From positions 56,139,906 to 56,171,937 of the forward strand of contig JBOZIK010000001.1 of NCBI GenBank assembly GCA_051453625.1: a stretch of 32,032 nucleotides of DNA, given 5' to 3'. A program made the translations under genes and the position numbers. Below are positions 1 through 9,987 of the stretch, piece by piece. The first letter of the stretch is position 1, and every line of letters starts with the position of its first letter. This stretch comes from Welwitschia mirabilis (taxonomy: Eukaryota; Gnetophyta; Gnetopsida; Welwitschiales). Below the pieces are notes generated by a model. It ran no database searches. It was not told where the DNA came from and saw only the letters and a list, made by a program, of their open reading frames with translations.

Positions 1-165
1 AGTAATGTAACTAATGTTTTATATTATTGAAATTAGAGGGGTCTAATTTTTCAGTGTTTTTTCAAAGCCGACTTTTTGGCCGACTTTTTTGCCGACTAGT
101 CTCCGACTTGACGATGCGACTCTTTTTTTGATATTGCCGACTTTTTAATTTCACCGACTATTTAA
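1..165. repeat. CpG-rich block with repeated GCCGAC boxes
   Basis: Between 66 and 158 the motif GCCGAC or a near form (TCCGAC, ACCGAC, TGCGAC) recurs about seven times, several copies followed by a run of T. Eight CpG dinucleotides fall between 69 and 156, whereas CpG is very rare in the rest of the window. Just to the right, from about 169, recognisable Athila pol coding sequence begins, so this block sits where the RT core should be and breaks it. It may be the edge of a younger insertion that continues upstream of the window. GCCGAC is the core of the plant DRE/CRT element bound by DREB/CBF factors, but nothing else here suggests a regulated gene. Confidence 0.5.
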
Positions 166-168
166 TCA

Positions 169-640
169 TTGCCTTTTGAGTGGACTCTAGAGTGTTAAAA
201 TGCATTTTACAACTCAAAGCAAAACTAAATCTCACACCCATTATCTAATTACCTAATTGCAAGTTATCTTTTGAACTTATGTGTAATGCAAGTAACTTTG
301 CAGTAGAACCCATGTTAGGACAAAGAGTTGATAAAAAGCCAATTGTGGTTCACTATGCCTGTAAAACTTTAAATGATACTTAAATCAATTACACTATTAT
401 AGAGAATGATATTTTGACTATTGTCTTTATTATTGAAAAATTTAGGCAATACCTTTTAGGATCTAACATAATCATTTACATTGATCACTTGGCCCTTAGA
501 TACCTTCTTGTCAAAAAGGATTCAAAACCACGTCTTATCAAATGAACCCTCCTCCTTCAAGAATTTGATTTAGAAATGAGGATAAGAATAACTTTGATAA
601 TGTTATCAGATATCACCTTTCATGCATATCTCCAAATAAT
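169..640 (+). pseudogene. Ty3/gypsy RT end and RNase H remnant (element A)
   Basis: Conceptual translation in shifting frames gives the end of the RT connection (FEWTLEC at about 174) followed by an RNase H domain. From 237 a frame reads PII, stop, LPNCKLSFELMCNASN, where Athila RNase H normally has Asp in place of both Asn after Met-Cys and Ala-Ser. Further on are [20 protein letters not shown] (about 470-530), in which the Asp of the Tyr/Ile-Asp-His motif is kept, and the QEFDLEMR strand. The first catalytic Asp is therefore lost by a G-to-A change. RNase H would remove the RNA strand during reverse transcription. Stops interrupt it, including one after PII and one after the second Lys of RLIK. 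It is a fossil domain, identified with good confidence. Confidence 0.75.
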
Positions 641-859
641 TTGCAAATATCGTTACTTATTAATGATACTTTTCTTGATAATCATTTATTTTTAGTCAAA
701 TAAACAACCTCGTTTGTAGATATCACTAATTACTTAATCTCTAAAACTATTTCTTTCCACTAGACCATTAATAATAAAAAGAGGTTCTTAAGCCAATTTA
801 AATATTTCTCTAGGGATAGCCCATGCCTTTTTAAATACTATCCAAGCTAAGTCATTTGC
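641..859 (+). other. RNase H to integrase linker of element A
   Basis: This stretch corresponds to the poorly conserved tether between RNase H and the integrase zinc finger. It aligns in position with 14,790-15,030 of element B (for example the shared text around 'ataataaaaagaggttct' at 771). No intact frame is visible. Confidence 0.5.
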
Positions 860-1960
860 AAATGTATCCCTCAAATTGATGTTCAAGACATACTTAAACA
901 TTGCCATTTTAAGGCTTGTAGGGGTTACTACTCAGCTAATAAGACTGCAACAAGAATCCTTCAATCTAGTTTTTATTGTCCATCAATGTTCAAAGACTGC
1001 TATCTTTATTGTAAATCTTGTGATAACTATCAAATGTTAGGGAGTCTTTCTCATAGGTAAATGATGTCCTTAAACCACATCCTTGCTGTTGAACCCTTCA
1101 ATGTATGGAGAATCAATTTTTAAGGCCCTTATCCATCATCTAATGGACATCAATACATTCTTATTTATGTCAACTACATAATTAAATGGGTTGAATCTTG
1201 TGCTTATCGAATAATTGATACCAAAATAGTAGTTAGTTTCTTTAAAGAAAATGTTTTAACTCATTTTGATTGTTCACATGTTTTAATTAGCAATGGAGGA
1301 ACATACTTTTATAATAAAGTATTCAATAACTTTATTACTAAATATGAGGTTACATATAAAGTTATAACACCTTATCACCCATAAACAACTGGCCAAGTTG
1401 AGGTTATGAATAGGAAACTTAAGAAAATCCTTTAAAAAGTAGTAAAATCAACATATAAATATTGGTCTTTCAAACTTAACGATGTCTTATGGGCATATCG
1501 CACTGCTTATAAAATAGCCTTAGGGATGTCAGCTTTTTGATTAGTCTATGGTAAAACATGTTATTTACTTATGGAACTTGAGCATAGGGATTATTAAATG
1601 AGAATATAAACTTAGACTCAGAGGTTGTAAAGAAAAATAGGGTCATATAAATCAATGAAATAGATGAAATTAGAAATAATGCCTATGACAACATGAGAAT
1701 AAATAAGAATAGGATGAAACAGTTTCATGATCAACATATCCTTAAAAAAAGAAAAAAAAAAAATTTAGAAGGGATAACTAGTCTTGATATATAACTCATG
1801 ATTACATCTTTTTCCACGCAAACTAATAACTAAGTGGAAAGGACCCTTCTTAATAAAAAAAGATTTTTCCACATGGAGTTATTCTCATTGAAAATCCTAA
1901 AAATAATTAATTCCTTAAAGTTAATGGACATGTCTAAAACATTATCATTAATCCCATAAC
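860..1960 (+). pseudogene. Athila-like integrase remnant (element A)
   Basis: The translation shows an HHCC zinc finger remnant (HFKACRGYYSANKTATRILQ, then CKSCDNYQ near 1010-1025), in which the His expected after Gly-Gly is Tyr. The catalytic core follows: VWRINF (normally Gly-Ile-Asp-Phe), INYIIKWVES-type text at about 1170-1200, LISNGGTYF near 1283-1305 (normally Ser-Asp), and GQVEVMNRKLKKIL near 1391-1430, which keeps the Glu. The two catalytic Asp residues are thus Asn and only the Glu survives. A C-terminal domain is seen around 1800-1950 with the ISLIN-like core reading GPFLIKK and KVNGH-like text. Stops and frameshifts are frequent. Integrase would insert the cDNA, but this copy cannot work. 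Confidence 0.8.
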
Positions 1961-1964
1961 CCTT

Positions 1965-3285
1965 TTAAATATTTCCCTTTATTAAATCCATTATTAAATT
2001 ACTCTAAACCATCCACCTGAACCATCAACCCTTAAGGTTTTGAGACTTACTGATCTAGGTTAAAAGCCTTTAAAATAAAAATCAATAATAAATAATCGTG
2101 TTATCATCTAAGTAATGGTTAAGATCTAGTTTATTATGGTTTCTAAGGAAAAGAATGCTTATTTTGAGTAGGTTAGTTAAGAACACATTCACTTAAGGTC
2201 TCTAGTTTTGGGTGAGATTTATCTTTGCATATGCTCTTTAAGTAAAAAGCATTTCATAGGGATAAAATTTGTCTTATCTAGGCTAATGAGCTAATGACCC
2301 CCTAACAGCGCATAAAAAATGTTTATGAGAAGATAAAGAAAAGAAAATAATATGTCTCTTCTCCAAAGGCACATAATATTAATCACTTAATTAGGTTTAG
2401 TTAACTACATTGAAGCTATGGATGCCTACTGGCAATGTAGCTCTAATGATCTATTTGTAACATGTTCAATTGCATTAAGGCTATAAATGCTTGCTGGTAA
2501 TGCAAGAATAATTTTTACATAATTTAACACGCCTAACTCTATTGGCAAAAAATGTCATAACACTAGATGCTCGATGTGATTCAAAGGCATAATACTAAGG
2601 GTATATATGAAGGTAGAAATCGAAAATAAAGAAATGAAAATGTGGGAATTGGAGGTCTTATATAAACCATTGTCTCTTAACTTTCATACCTAGGATTTGC
2701 ATCGATTCCTTAGTTCCTTATGAGTTACTTGGTTAAAACTTAACTTAGTTAATAACATAGTCCACTAAAAAAATACAAAAATATAATAAAGGGTTGATAA
2801 CTTAGGATAATTTGCTCATTTATTCATTAGTTTCCAAATTTACTTCATTCATGCATTTTCCATCTCATTTATCTTGCATCACTTTACTACATTCCACCTT
2901 ATATCATTTTCATGAGAATTAATGCCTAAGGCATTAACATTTTTATGAATAGTTTTTCCACTTACCACTATTTAGTTGTAAATAGCTAGTCTTTTTCCTT
3001 GGCTTAAGTTTGTTTTCAATAAAAGAACTCTTTGTGATCTGTCTATGCCTATGATAAATTAACATTTTCACTATAAACTTTAAGGACAAAGTCGAGTTTT
3101 GGTTAGGGGGACATCACGATTTTCACTAAAAATTTTTTCTTTGATGCCTTAATCATATAAAATTGATCCTAAATTTCAAGTTAAATCATTAACACTGTTA
3201 ATGTGATTTTGACATAGACAATTTTTTCATGTTTAACCATATTATTATCAACTTTTTTTTTGCTAAGACACTAGCAAAGGACTAA
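1965..3285 (+). other. Post-pol region of element A, no ORF
   Basis: This is the interval between integrase and the polypurine tract, where Athila elements may carry an env-like ORF. I see no convincing membrane protein or long frame here. It does align with 16,130-17,440 of element B at nucleotide level, including the phrases 'gataaagaaaagaaaataat', 'ctaatgatct' and 'gattcaaaggc'. The conservation is therefore of the element's own 3' untranslated or degraded env-like region. It contains the hairpin pair described separately. Confidence 0.55.
2405..2505 (+). repeat. Tandem pair of hairpins in the 3' region of element A
   Basis: Two units of about 65 bases share related sequence, each with a perfect 8-base inverted repeat around a 20-base loop: CTACATTG (2405-2412) pairs with CAATGTAG (2433-2440), and TTGCATTA (2470-2477) pairs with TAATGCAA (2498-2505). 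The loops resemble each other (gctatggatgcctactgg against gctataaatgcttgctgg). Element B has the counterpart at 16,523-16,625. An RNA role such as packaging or stability is inference. Confidence 0.6.
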
Positions 3286-3295
3286 TCAGGGGATG
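3286..3295 (+). promoter_or_regulatory. Polypurine tract of element A
   Basis: The bases CAGGGGATG lie directly before the LTR start TGTTAACATG, at the place where plus-strand DNA synthesis is primed. Element B has CTAGCAAAAGGTTAGTTAGG then GGGTG at the matching site, and the wider context 'ctagcaaagg' is shared. Confidence 0.6.
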
Positions 3296-3318
3296 TGTTA
3301 ACATGTAAAAATTGACAT

Positions 3319-3944
3319 NNNNNNNNNNNNNNNNNNNNNNNNNNNNNNNNNNNNNNNNNNNNNNNNNNNNNNNNNNNNNNNNNNNNNNNNNNNNNNNNNN
3401 NNNNNNNNNNNNNNNNNNNNNNNNNNNNNNNNNNNNNNNNNNNNNNNNNNNNNNNNNNNNNNNNNNNNNNNNNNNNNNNNNNNNNNNNNNNNNNNNNNNN
3501 NNNNNNNNNNNNNNNNNNNNNNNNNNNNNNNNNNNNNNNNNNNNNNNNNNNNNNNNNNNNNNNNNNNNNNNNNNNNNNNNNNNNNNNNNNNNNNNNNNNN
3601 NNNNNNNNNNNNNNNNNNNNNNNNNNNNNNNNNNNNNNNNNNNNNNNNNNNNNNNNNNNNNNNNNNNNNNNNNNNNNNNNNNNNNNNNNNNNNNNNNNNN
3701 NNNNNNNNNNNNNNNNNNNNNNNNNNNNNNNNNNNNNNNNNNNNNNNNNNNNNNNNNNNNNNNNNNNNNNNNNNNNNNNNNNNNNNNNNNNNNNNNNNNN
3801 NNNNNNNNNNNNNNNNNNNNNNNNNNNNNNNNNNNNNNNNNNNNNNNNNNNNNNNNNNNNNNNNNNNNNNNNNNNNNNNNNNNNNNNNNNNNNNNNNNNN
3901 NNNNNNNNNNNNNNNNNNNNNNNNNNNNNNNNNNNNNNNNNNNN
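3319..3944. other. Assembly gap, 626 N
   Basis: Unknown bases within the LTR of element A. In the complete LTR at 17,449 the corresponding stretch is only about 120 bases, so the gap is either oversized or hides an insertion. Apparent reading frames across it are artefacts. Confidence 0.95.
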
Positions 3945-4164
3945 AGTTATAAATTCTTAGCTACATTTTAGAATACATAATGGAAGGACTTAATTCTACA
4001 TAGAATAGTAATGGCAAATAGAGATACAAGGTGGTGATGTAGAGCAGAAGCAACTGAAGACATATGGCAGAGGCATGTAGAGGTGGCATTGGAGACATGT
4101 GGCAATAGCACTAGTTGGTAGAGGAATTTGGCTCTAAAGGTCATATGTTAGACTCAACATGATG

Positions 4165-4295
4165 AATCTTCCTCCAAGTACTACCTGACAAAGACTCCAT
4201 CAAATACTACCTAATGGCCTCCACCAAACTGCTACAAGACAGAATCTTATGTACCTAATACTAAATGATGAAAATTTTAACTAATGCTATAAGCC
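4165..4295 (+). repeat. About 24-base tandem repeats in U3 (element A LTR)
   Basis: About five degenerate copies of a unit close to TCCACCAAATGCTACCTGAT occur here (for example at 4171, 4194, 4220 and 4250). The same array, with about four copies, stands upstream of the TATA box in the other two LTRs. Confidence 0.6.
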
Positions 4296-4315
4296 AAGAG
4301 TTGTAATCACCCCTC

Positions 4316-4597
4316 NNNNNNNNNNNNNNNNNNNNNNNNNNNNNNNNNNNNNNNNNNNNNNNNNNNNNNNNNNNNNNNNNNNNNNNNNNNNNNNNNNNNN
4401 NNNNNNNNNNNNNNNNNNNNNNNNNNNNNNNNNNNNNNNNNNNNNNNNNNNNNNNNNNNNNNNNNNNNNNNNNNNNNNNNNNNNNNNNNNNNNNNNNNNN
4501 NNNNNNNNNNNNNNNNNNNNNNNNNNNNNNNNNNNNNNNNNNNNNNNNNNNNNNNNNNNNNNNNNNNNNNNNNNNNNNNNNNNNNNNNNNNNNNNNN
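4316..4597. other. Assembly gap, 282 N
   Basis: Unknown bases in the LTR of element A. The corresponding interval of the complete LTR (about 17,937-18,218) is about 280 bases, so this gap size agrees with a simple LTR. The missing part would include the TATA box. Confidence 0.95.
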
Positions 4598-5149
4598 AAT
4601 TTTGTTATGTAAATTCCTCTTTGTTACTTAGTATTTTAATCTCATAGATCTTAAGTGATTTACAGGTTTTTATTTTCTATTATTATGTAAGATTAAAGTT
4701 TTAGTTAAATTTGCTATTTATCATATGGTATATGGGATTATGCCCCATGAATTGGATAGAAAGCACTTAATGGTTTTTATTATTCTGTAATAAGGTGATT
4801 AGATAACTTTGAAGTAAATGATTATAAAGGACAAATTGGCAATACCTTGGAGCTAGTTTTCTTTTCTACTCTCTTAGATGAAGTTCAAATTCAATTATAA
4901 ATTTTATCTCTTCTTCTCTTTTGTTTTATTTTTGTAGTTGTATTAAATATTAAAGTTAGTGTAATTCTACCCAATACCTAATGTTATCCCTGAGGAAGAA
5001 TGATACTAATGTTGTACTTAGTTGAAATCCTGGCATTGTACTATAAAGTTAATCATAGTACTATTAGTTCAGTAAGATGAATAATTTTCAAATTTTATAA
5101 TTTTGTAATATCCATTAATGTTTTTGAGTTTGAGGTATGCCAGACTTTA

Positions 5150-5875
5150 TCACGATTCTTAATGAATATGTCTTCTAACATCATATCATAGGATTTCTCA
5201 GTTTATAAGGATAAAAAGGACTATCATCTTTTTGCTATATTAAGTTTAAAGGTAGAACATGATTATCTTAATTATGTACGACATTGGAAACAAAAGAAAT
5301 AAAGTCCACCAAAAACAAAAAAAGCATTTAAGCCATCATAAAGTTTTTGAAAGGCTTCTCATGAAAACCATTAATTATTTAAGCATTGACATAAAAAGAG
5401 ACAATGCCCCTATTAAAGTAATGATCTATTAACCAAGATCTTAAAGTACCAACTAAAGTGTCATTCCATGGTAGCCATCATGAAGCTACTTCTTACACCA
5501 TAAAATAAGGGATAGAATAATTTTTCTAAGTAATTTTATTATAAATCATTTATCATACAATCCAAACTCTTTTGAAGACATAAAATAATTAATTGAATGG
5601 ATGTCTTTTTAGATTTCTTTTTTATTTAGATAAGTAACCTTTAATAATTCAAAAACATAATTATAGCACCATGATGTAAAGTTAAAACAATTTGCTAACC
5701 ACTTATCATGGAGGAAGATATTTTGCAAAAAGTAGTTAAAAAGACCCAAACCTTCTTTTGTCTTTAGTAAGTAACAAATCCTTCATGAAACTCAATGAAA
5801 TACTTTTTTATTGTTCCTTGACCCCATGAAATTACATAGAAATTTTAAGTTTGTTAATAAGAAAATCCTAATAAG
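5150..5875 (-). pseudogene. LINE ORF2 C-terminal remnant, minus strand
   Basis: Reading the minus strand from about 5875 down to 5150 in mixed frames gives text like the region after the RT in plant LINEs: FLINKLKISM, stop, FHGVKEQ, then KSISLSFMKDLLLTKDKRRF or, one frame over, KEGLGLFNYFLQNIFLHDKW. This resembles the common plant LINE pattern of a Trp-rich strand, Ser-Trp-x-x-x-Cys-x-Pro-Lys-x-x-Gly-Gly-Leu-Gly, then a helix. Further down are short pieces such as ASxWLPWNDTLVGTLRSW that fit the segment before the RNase H-like or zf-RVT domain. Stops and shifts are many. I am fairly, not fully, sure of the LINE assignment. It is of a different type and orientation from the LINE at 6550. Confidence 0.45.
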
Positions 5876-6549
5876 AGAAATAATAGATATGTATAGTAGG
5901 AAAAATACTTTTACATACTAAGTATTTTTCAACTATTATAAGCTTTTTAGCTTTTTATTTATTTACTTTCAAAGAAAATTTAGTAACATTAAATATTCAT
6001 AGCTACTCATAAATCTCTTAAAGAAAAAAGAAATTTCAAGAATCTCATCTTACTATCTTGAATAATTTCCTATGATTTAAAGGAAAACCATGAGTAGTTT
6101 TTGAAAAAAGGGAATACTAGTAACCTTTCCTAATTGATAACTAATTATTTAGCAAAGTATAATAGTTTAACTAGTACAACATCTATTCTTCACTTAAGAG
6201 ATTATTGGTTTAGACCTTTTGGATGTTTTACTTGGCCCTAAAACTTTTATGAGAGATTAAGCATAATTAAAGCTTTTGTTTAGGTGATAATGGTAGCTAT
6301 ACTCTAGGAAGAAGATATTATCTTTAAAGCTTCAAGTTAACATTTCCCAATTCCCCAACCTGCAAAAAAGAATGGGGAGAAAAGAAGAAACAATTATTTC
6401 ATAGTTTAATTCTCAAATTTGAAAAAACGATAAACAAATAACATATATAAAGCCTAATATAGATCATCTACATGTATAATGTTGCTACTAATTTTAATCT
6501 TAATTTTCATTCCTTTTATTGTTGAGAAATAACAGAAAACTAAATGAAA
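5876..6549. other. Intergenic AT-rich stretch
   Basis: I see no gene, RNA or clear repeat here. It separates two LINE fragments of opposite orientation and could contain decayed upstream LINE sequence. Confidence 0.5.
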
Positions 6550-8010
6550 ACTGTTCTAAAATTTATGACTATTGTTAATAATAGATTATTTTTCAAGATT
6601 ATTAAAGATGATTTAGCTAAAAATAAATTTATAAGACAACTTGAAAAACTCATTTTCATGATAAATAAAATGGTGTAGAATGTTGATTTTACTGAACATA
6701 GCAGATTTCTAAATTAAAAGAAAATTTATAAATAATTAAAATCATAAGAACATCTCTAAGATATAAACACTCTTAAAGATTTTATATCTGCCATATAGAA
6801 TTTGTACAACTTAATGTAAATTATGTTCTTAAATAAAAATGCACAAGAAAAGATTATTTTAAATAGTTCTACATTGATGAGTTGAAGTAGTGGGTTTTCA
6901 CATTTTCCTACATTATTTGGCATTTCATTGATGAGCTAGAGTAATGGATGAATTCAGTTGCTTTAGAATCCATCAAGGTTGGAAAATTTCTAGTGGACAT
7001 TCTAGAGTTTGTTAATAATGTGGTTCTCATAATAAAAAGTAATGCATACATGAAATGCATGTTACATATTTTAAATCATTTTAAAATTATCTCCAGGATG
7101 AATGTTAATATTAGCAAAATCAAAATGATGATATGTGATACTAGATCTCACCTAGATGATTTTTCTTTTTGCTTTAGGACAATTAAAGTTATCCCATCAT
7201 ATAATTGTTTAGGTGCTATATTTTCAAATAGCTACACATAGTAAGGTTGCATTTCTCAAAAGGTTTCAAATAGTATGCATGCTATTTACTTATTATTCAC
7301 AAGAATAAATTAAATCTTAGAATGTTTAAAACACCATGTATAATCAACTTATTTTACTAGTTTTATTGTAAAGTTGTCAAGCATGGGGACAAGAACTAAT
7401 AGCATCACAATGGATATAATTATATCTTCAAAAATAATTTTTATTAGAAGAATTTAAGGTGAAGTACCAAGCTTCATATGATATCCTATTAAAAAAGTAC
7501 ATTTTATACCTATAGAAATTAAAGCTCTTAATTAATTCATCAAATTTTATAAGAAGATGCATATTAGGTTTAGAGTTCATCTATCAACAAAAGTGTATAA
7601 CACTACCTTAGAGAAAGAAGGGTTTATGAGAGAAATAAATGTCTTTAAAAATTTGAATATTCAAAATTAAGATCTAATTTTGAAACCTAAGAAACTTAAA
7701 AGCATCATTAAAAAGAAAGCCCTATGGAACATGTGGGAATAGGTGACAAGAAAAAAACAATTCTCTTTACATCAGGTTTGAGAAGGTTCCATAGCACAAA
7801 AGGCTACTTATATATTTTCTTTAACCATAATGTGAATTAAAAGTGTAATTGCATGGGTTCCCACTACTTATAAATTGAGATGAGATGTTGGATTAATCTT
7901 TCAAGAGATCCACACAATTGTAGATTTTATGTTCAGATAGTAATGAAGGATGAAGAATATGTATTTCTTACTTGTTCTTTTCTTTAACACATTGAGACTT
8001 AAATATGACA
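6550..8010 (+). pseudogene. LINE reverse transcriptase and C-terminal remnant
   Basis: The clearest part is 6915-7241, reading HFIDELE, stop, WMNSVALESIKVGKFLVDIL, then FVNNVVLIIKSNAYMKCMLH at 7008. This is the RT palm: the usual Tyr/Phe-Ala-Asp-Asp box is FVNN (7008-7019), with both catalytic Asp residues changed to Asn. It is followed by MNVNISKIKMM and SYNCLGAIFS, matching the usual Lys-Val-Asn-x-x-Lys-Thr-Lys and Tyr-x-Tyr-Leu-Gly elements. Upstream, NRLFFKIIKDDL (about 6581) and NLYNLM (about 6802) fit the RT fingers and palm. Downstream text near 7860-8000, including NLSRDPHNCRFYVQIVMKDE, resembles the Cys/His-containing tail (x-Glu-Asp-Glu-x-His-Phe) of LINE ORF2. An endonuclease was not seen. 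Element B inserted at its 3' end. Confidence 0.65.
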
Positions 8011-8023
8011 TCTAAACAAAATA

Positions 8024-8028
8024 CTTAC
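8024..8028. repeat. Left target-site duplication CTTAC of element B
   Basis: CTTAC immediately precedes the 5' LTR start TGTTAAC and is repeated exactly at 18,684-18,688 after the 3' LTR end. Five bases is the usual duplication length for Ty3/gypsy integration. Confidence 0.85.
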
Positions 8029-8395
8029 TGTTAACATGTAAAATTTGACATTTATATCAAGTGTTTCAGGCCAATTTATTATAAACAAATACACTAATTT
8101 AATTGTTTTATTCCTAAAATATATCTTCTATTATTGTTAAAATAAAATTTAATATTACGTTTTTCTCCATCATAATTGTAGATCTTTAGCCACTCTTTAG
8201 AACACATGACAAAAGATGGACATAATTTTGTACAAAACAATGGTAGAAATGGAGACATAAGGAGGTGACACATAGCAATAGCATTAGAAGACATGTGGAA
8301 AAGGCATGTGGAGGTGGAATTAGAGAAATGTAGTGATAACATTGGTTGCTAAAGAAATCTGGATCTAAAGAACATGTGTTGAATACATCGTGACG

Positions 8396-8494
8396 AAGAT
8401 TCCACCTAATGTCATCTGATGATCTCCACTAAACACTACAAGACAACTTCTACCAAATGCTACTTGATGAAGATTCTACCTAACGCTATGAGCC
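8396..8494 (+). repeat. U3 tandem repeats, element B 5' LTR
   Basis: Four degenerate copies of a unit of about 24 bases (gattccacctaatgtcatct, tctccactaaacactacaag, ttctaccaaatgctacttga, gattctacctaacgctatga) end about 37 bases before the TATA box. This is the place where LTR enhancers usually lie. Confidence 0.6.
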
Positions 8495-8530
8495 AAGAGC
8501 TTGTAACCACCTCTTAGCCTCATATTTCCA

Positions 8531-8537
8531 TATAAAA
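8531..8537 (+). promoter_or_regulatory. TATA box of 5' LTR
   Basis: TATAAAA within CCATATAAAAGGGCCTTGAA; the same context (CCCTATAAAAGGGCCTTGAA) is kept in the 3' LTR at 17,948 although surrounding bases differ. Transcription would start about 25-35 bases downstream; the start itself is not visible. Confidence 0.7.
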
Positions 8538-8664
8538 GGGCCTTGAACCCTTTATTATATCATCTTTGGCTTTTCAAGAATTGTCGAACCTTTGAGCACT
8601 AATCGCGATGGCTTTCTAAGTAACTCTTTTGGGGAGTAAGGTAGGATTTAAGGATTGCTTTTGA

Positions 8665-9399
8665 NNNNNNNNNNNNNNNNNNNNNNNNNNNNNNNNNNNN
8701 NNNNNNNNNNNNNNNNNNNNNNNNNNNNNNNNNNNNNNNNNNNNNNNNNNNNNNNNNNNNNNNNNNNNNNNNNNNNNNNNNNNNNNNNNNNNNNNNNNNN
8801 NNNNNNNNNNNNNNNNNNNNNNNNNNNNNNNNNNNNNNNNNNNNNNNNNNNNNNNNNNNNNNNNNNNNNNNNNNNNNNNNNNNNNNNNNNNNNNNNNNNN
8901 NNNNNNNNNNNNNNNNNNNNNNNNNNNNNNNNNNNNNNNNNNNNNNNNNNNNNNNNNNNNNNNNNNNNNNNNNNNNNNNNNNNNNNNNNNNNNNNNNNNN
9001 NNNNNNNNNNNNNNNNNNNNNNNNNNNNNNNNNNNNNNNNNNNNNNNNNNNNNNNNNNNNNNNNNNNNNNNNNNNNNNNNNNNNNNNNNNNNNNNNNNNN
9101 NNNNNNNNNNNNNNNNNNNNNNNNNNNNNNNNNNNNNNNNNNNNNNNNNNNNNNNNNNNNNNNNNNNNNNNNNNNNNNNNNNNNNNNNNNNNNNNNNNNN
9201 NNNNNNNNNNNNNNNNNNNNNNNNNNNNNNNNNNNNNNNNNNNNNNNNNNNNNNNNNNNNNNNNNNNNNNNNNNNNNNNNNNNNNNNNNNNNNNNNNNNN
9301 NNNNNNNNNNNNNNNNNNNNNNNNNNNNNNNNNNNNNNNNNNNNNNNNNNNNNNNNNNNNNNNNNNNNNNNNNNNNNNNNNNNNNNNNNNNNNNNNNNN
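8665..9399. other. Assembly gap, 735 N
   Basis: Unknown bases inside the 5' LTR. Flanks 'aaggattgctt' and 'tttcttccat' are separated by only about 20 bases in the 3' LTR (near 18,068-18,100). The gap is therefore either too large or contains an insertion. Reading frames across it are artefacts. Confidence 0.95.
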
Positions 9400-9987
9400 C
9401 TTTCTTCCATTGTTGTAAAGTGCTTTTATTTCTGTGACACATAATTATTTACCTTTTATTTCAAATCATGAATCATTTAATATTTAGAATGTCTAAAAAA
9501 AAACTTAATCATTAAGCTTTATTGCAATTAAGTGAGCTCTTTTTAATGCTTGATCTAAGTCTCTTTATAGATCTTAAGTACTTATAGTCCTTACTTTTTA
9601 TTATTGCTTAGGGATCTAAAAACCAAGTGATAATTAAGTTCACCATTACTCATATAATGAATGATATTTTGTTATCATGATATGAGCCAAAACACTTAAT
9701 GTCTTTAAGTATGTTACTGTAAAGAATTGGACAACCTTGGAGTGAAGGATTGGTTAAGGATGAATCAATGGTACATTTCAACTACCTTACTTCCCTCTTG
9801 TATCAAGTCAAAGTTTAAACTCAACTCAAAATTCACCTTTTTCTTTTATTTTCTTAAAATTTTTACTTGCATTAAAGTTTAAGATAGTATAAATCTAAAC
9901 CACTACCCATGTTATTCCTAAGGAAGAATGATAACTGGGTCTAAATTAGTTTTAAATTCAAACATTGTAAATAAAGGAACAGATTTT

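Larger units (their letters stand above)
169..5055 (+). mobile_element. Athila-like Ty3/gypsy element A, 3' part
   Basis: Remnants appear in the order expected for a Ty3/gypsy element: end of RT and RNase H (169-640), integrase (860-1960), a 1.3-kb non-coding region, a polypurine tract (3286-3295) and a 3' LTR starting TGTTAACATG at 3296. The same layout and clearly related sequence occur in element B, with LTR starts 14,153 bases apart, so the two are family members. Lineage is Athila because the pol motifs resemble Athila proteins and the sister copy has a tRNA-Asp-type primer site. The 5' half is absent: upstream of 169 the sequence is unrelated. Many in-frame stops and shifts show it is dead. 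Confidence 0.8.
3296..5055 (+). repeat. 3' LTR of element A (two assembly gaps)
   Basis: The LTR starts TGTTAACATGTAAAAATTGAC, the same as the LTR at 17,449. After the first gap the text matches 17,595 onward (ctttagc, acacatgatgg, aatggca), then the U3 tandem repeats (4165-4295), a second gap, and the U5-side text 'tatccctgaggaagaatgatact' near 4985 that matches the other LTRs. The right end near 5055 (attgta ... aatca) is less certain because it has drifted. Without Ns, and with the gaps replaced by the 17,449 LTR sequence, the length would be about 1.25 kb, like the complete copy. Confidence 0.75.
8029..9981 (+). repeat. 5' LTR of element B (one assembly gap)
   Basis: It begins TGTTAACATGTAAAATTTGAC and ends ATAAAGGAACA. 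It aligns along its length with the LTR at 17,449; over the first 100 bases about 85% are identical by eye, with small indels. It contains U3 tandem repeats, a TATA box at 8531, and a gap at 8665-9399. Without Ns it has 1218 bases, close to the 1235 of the 3' copy. The minus-strand frame at 8094-8342 is not considered a gene. Confidence 0.85.

Noticed and set aside
3312-3971. Long plus-strand reading frame
   Set aside because: It consists almost entirely of unknown bases (N) between two short AT-rich ends, so it is an artefact of the assembly gap.
8094-8342. Minus-strand frame of 82 residues in the 5' LTR, with a similar one at 17,531-17,809
   Set aside because: The two are similar only because the LTRs are copies of each other. 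They lie antisense in U3, show no known family, and differ by frame-neutral decay without sign of protein constraint.
8616-9442. Three overlapping long frames on both strands
   Set aside because: They span the 735-base gap; only a few real codons exist at each end, all within the LTR.
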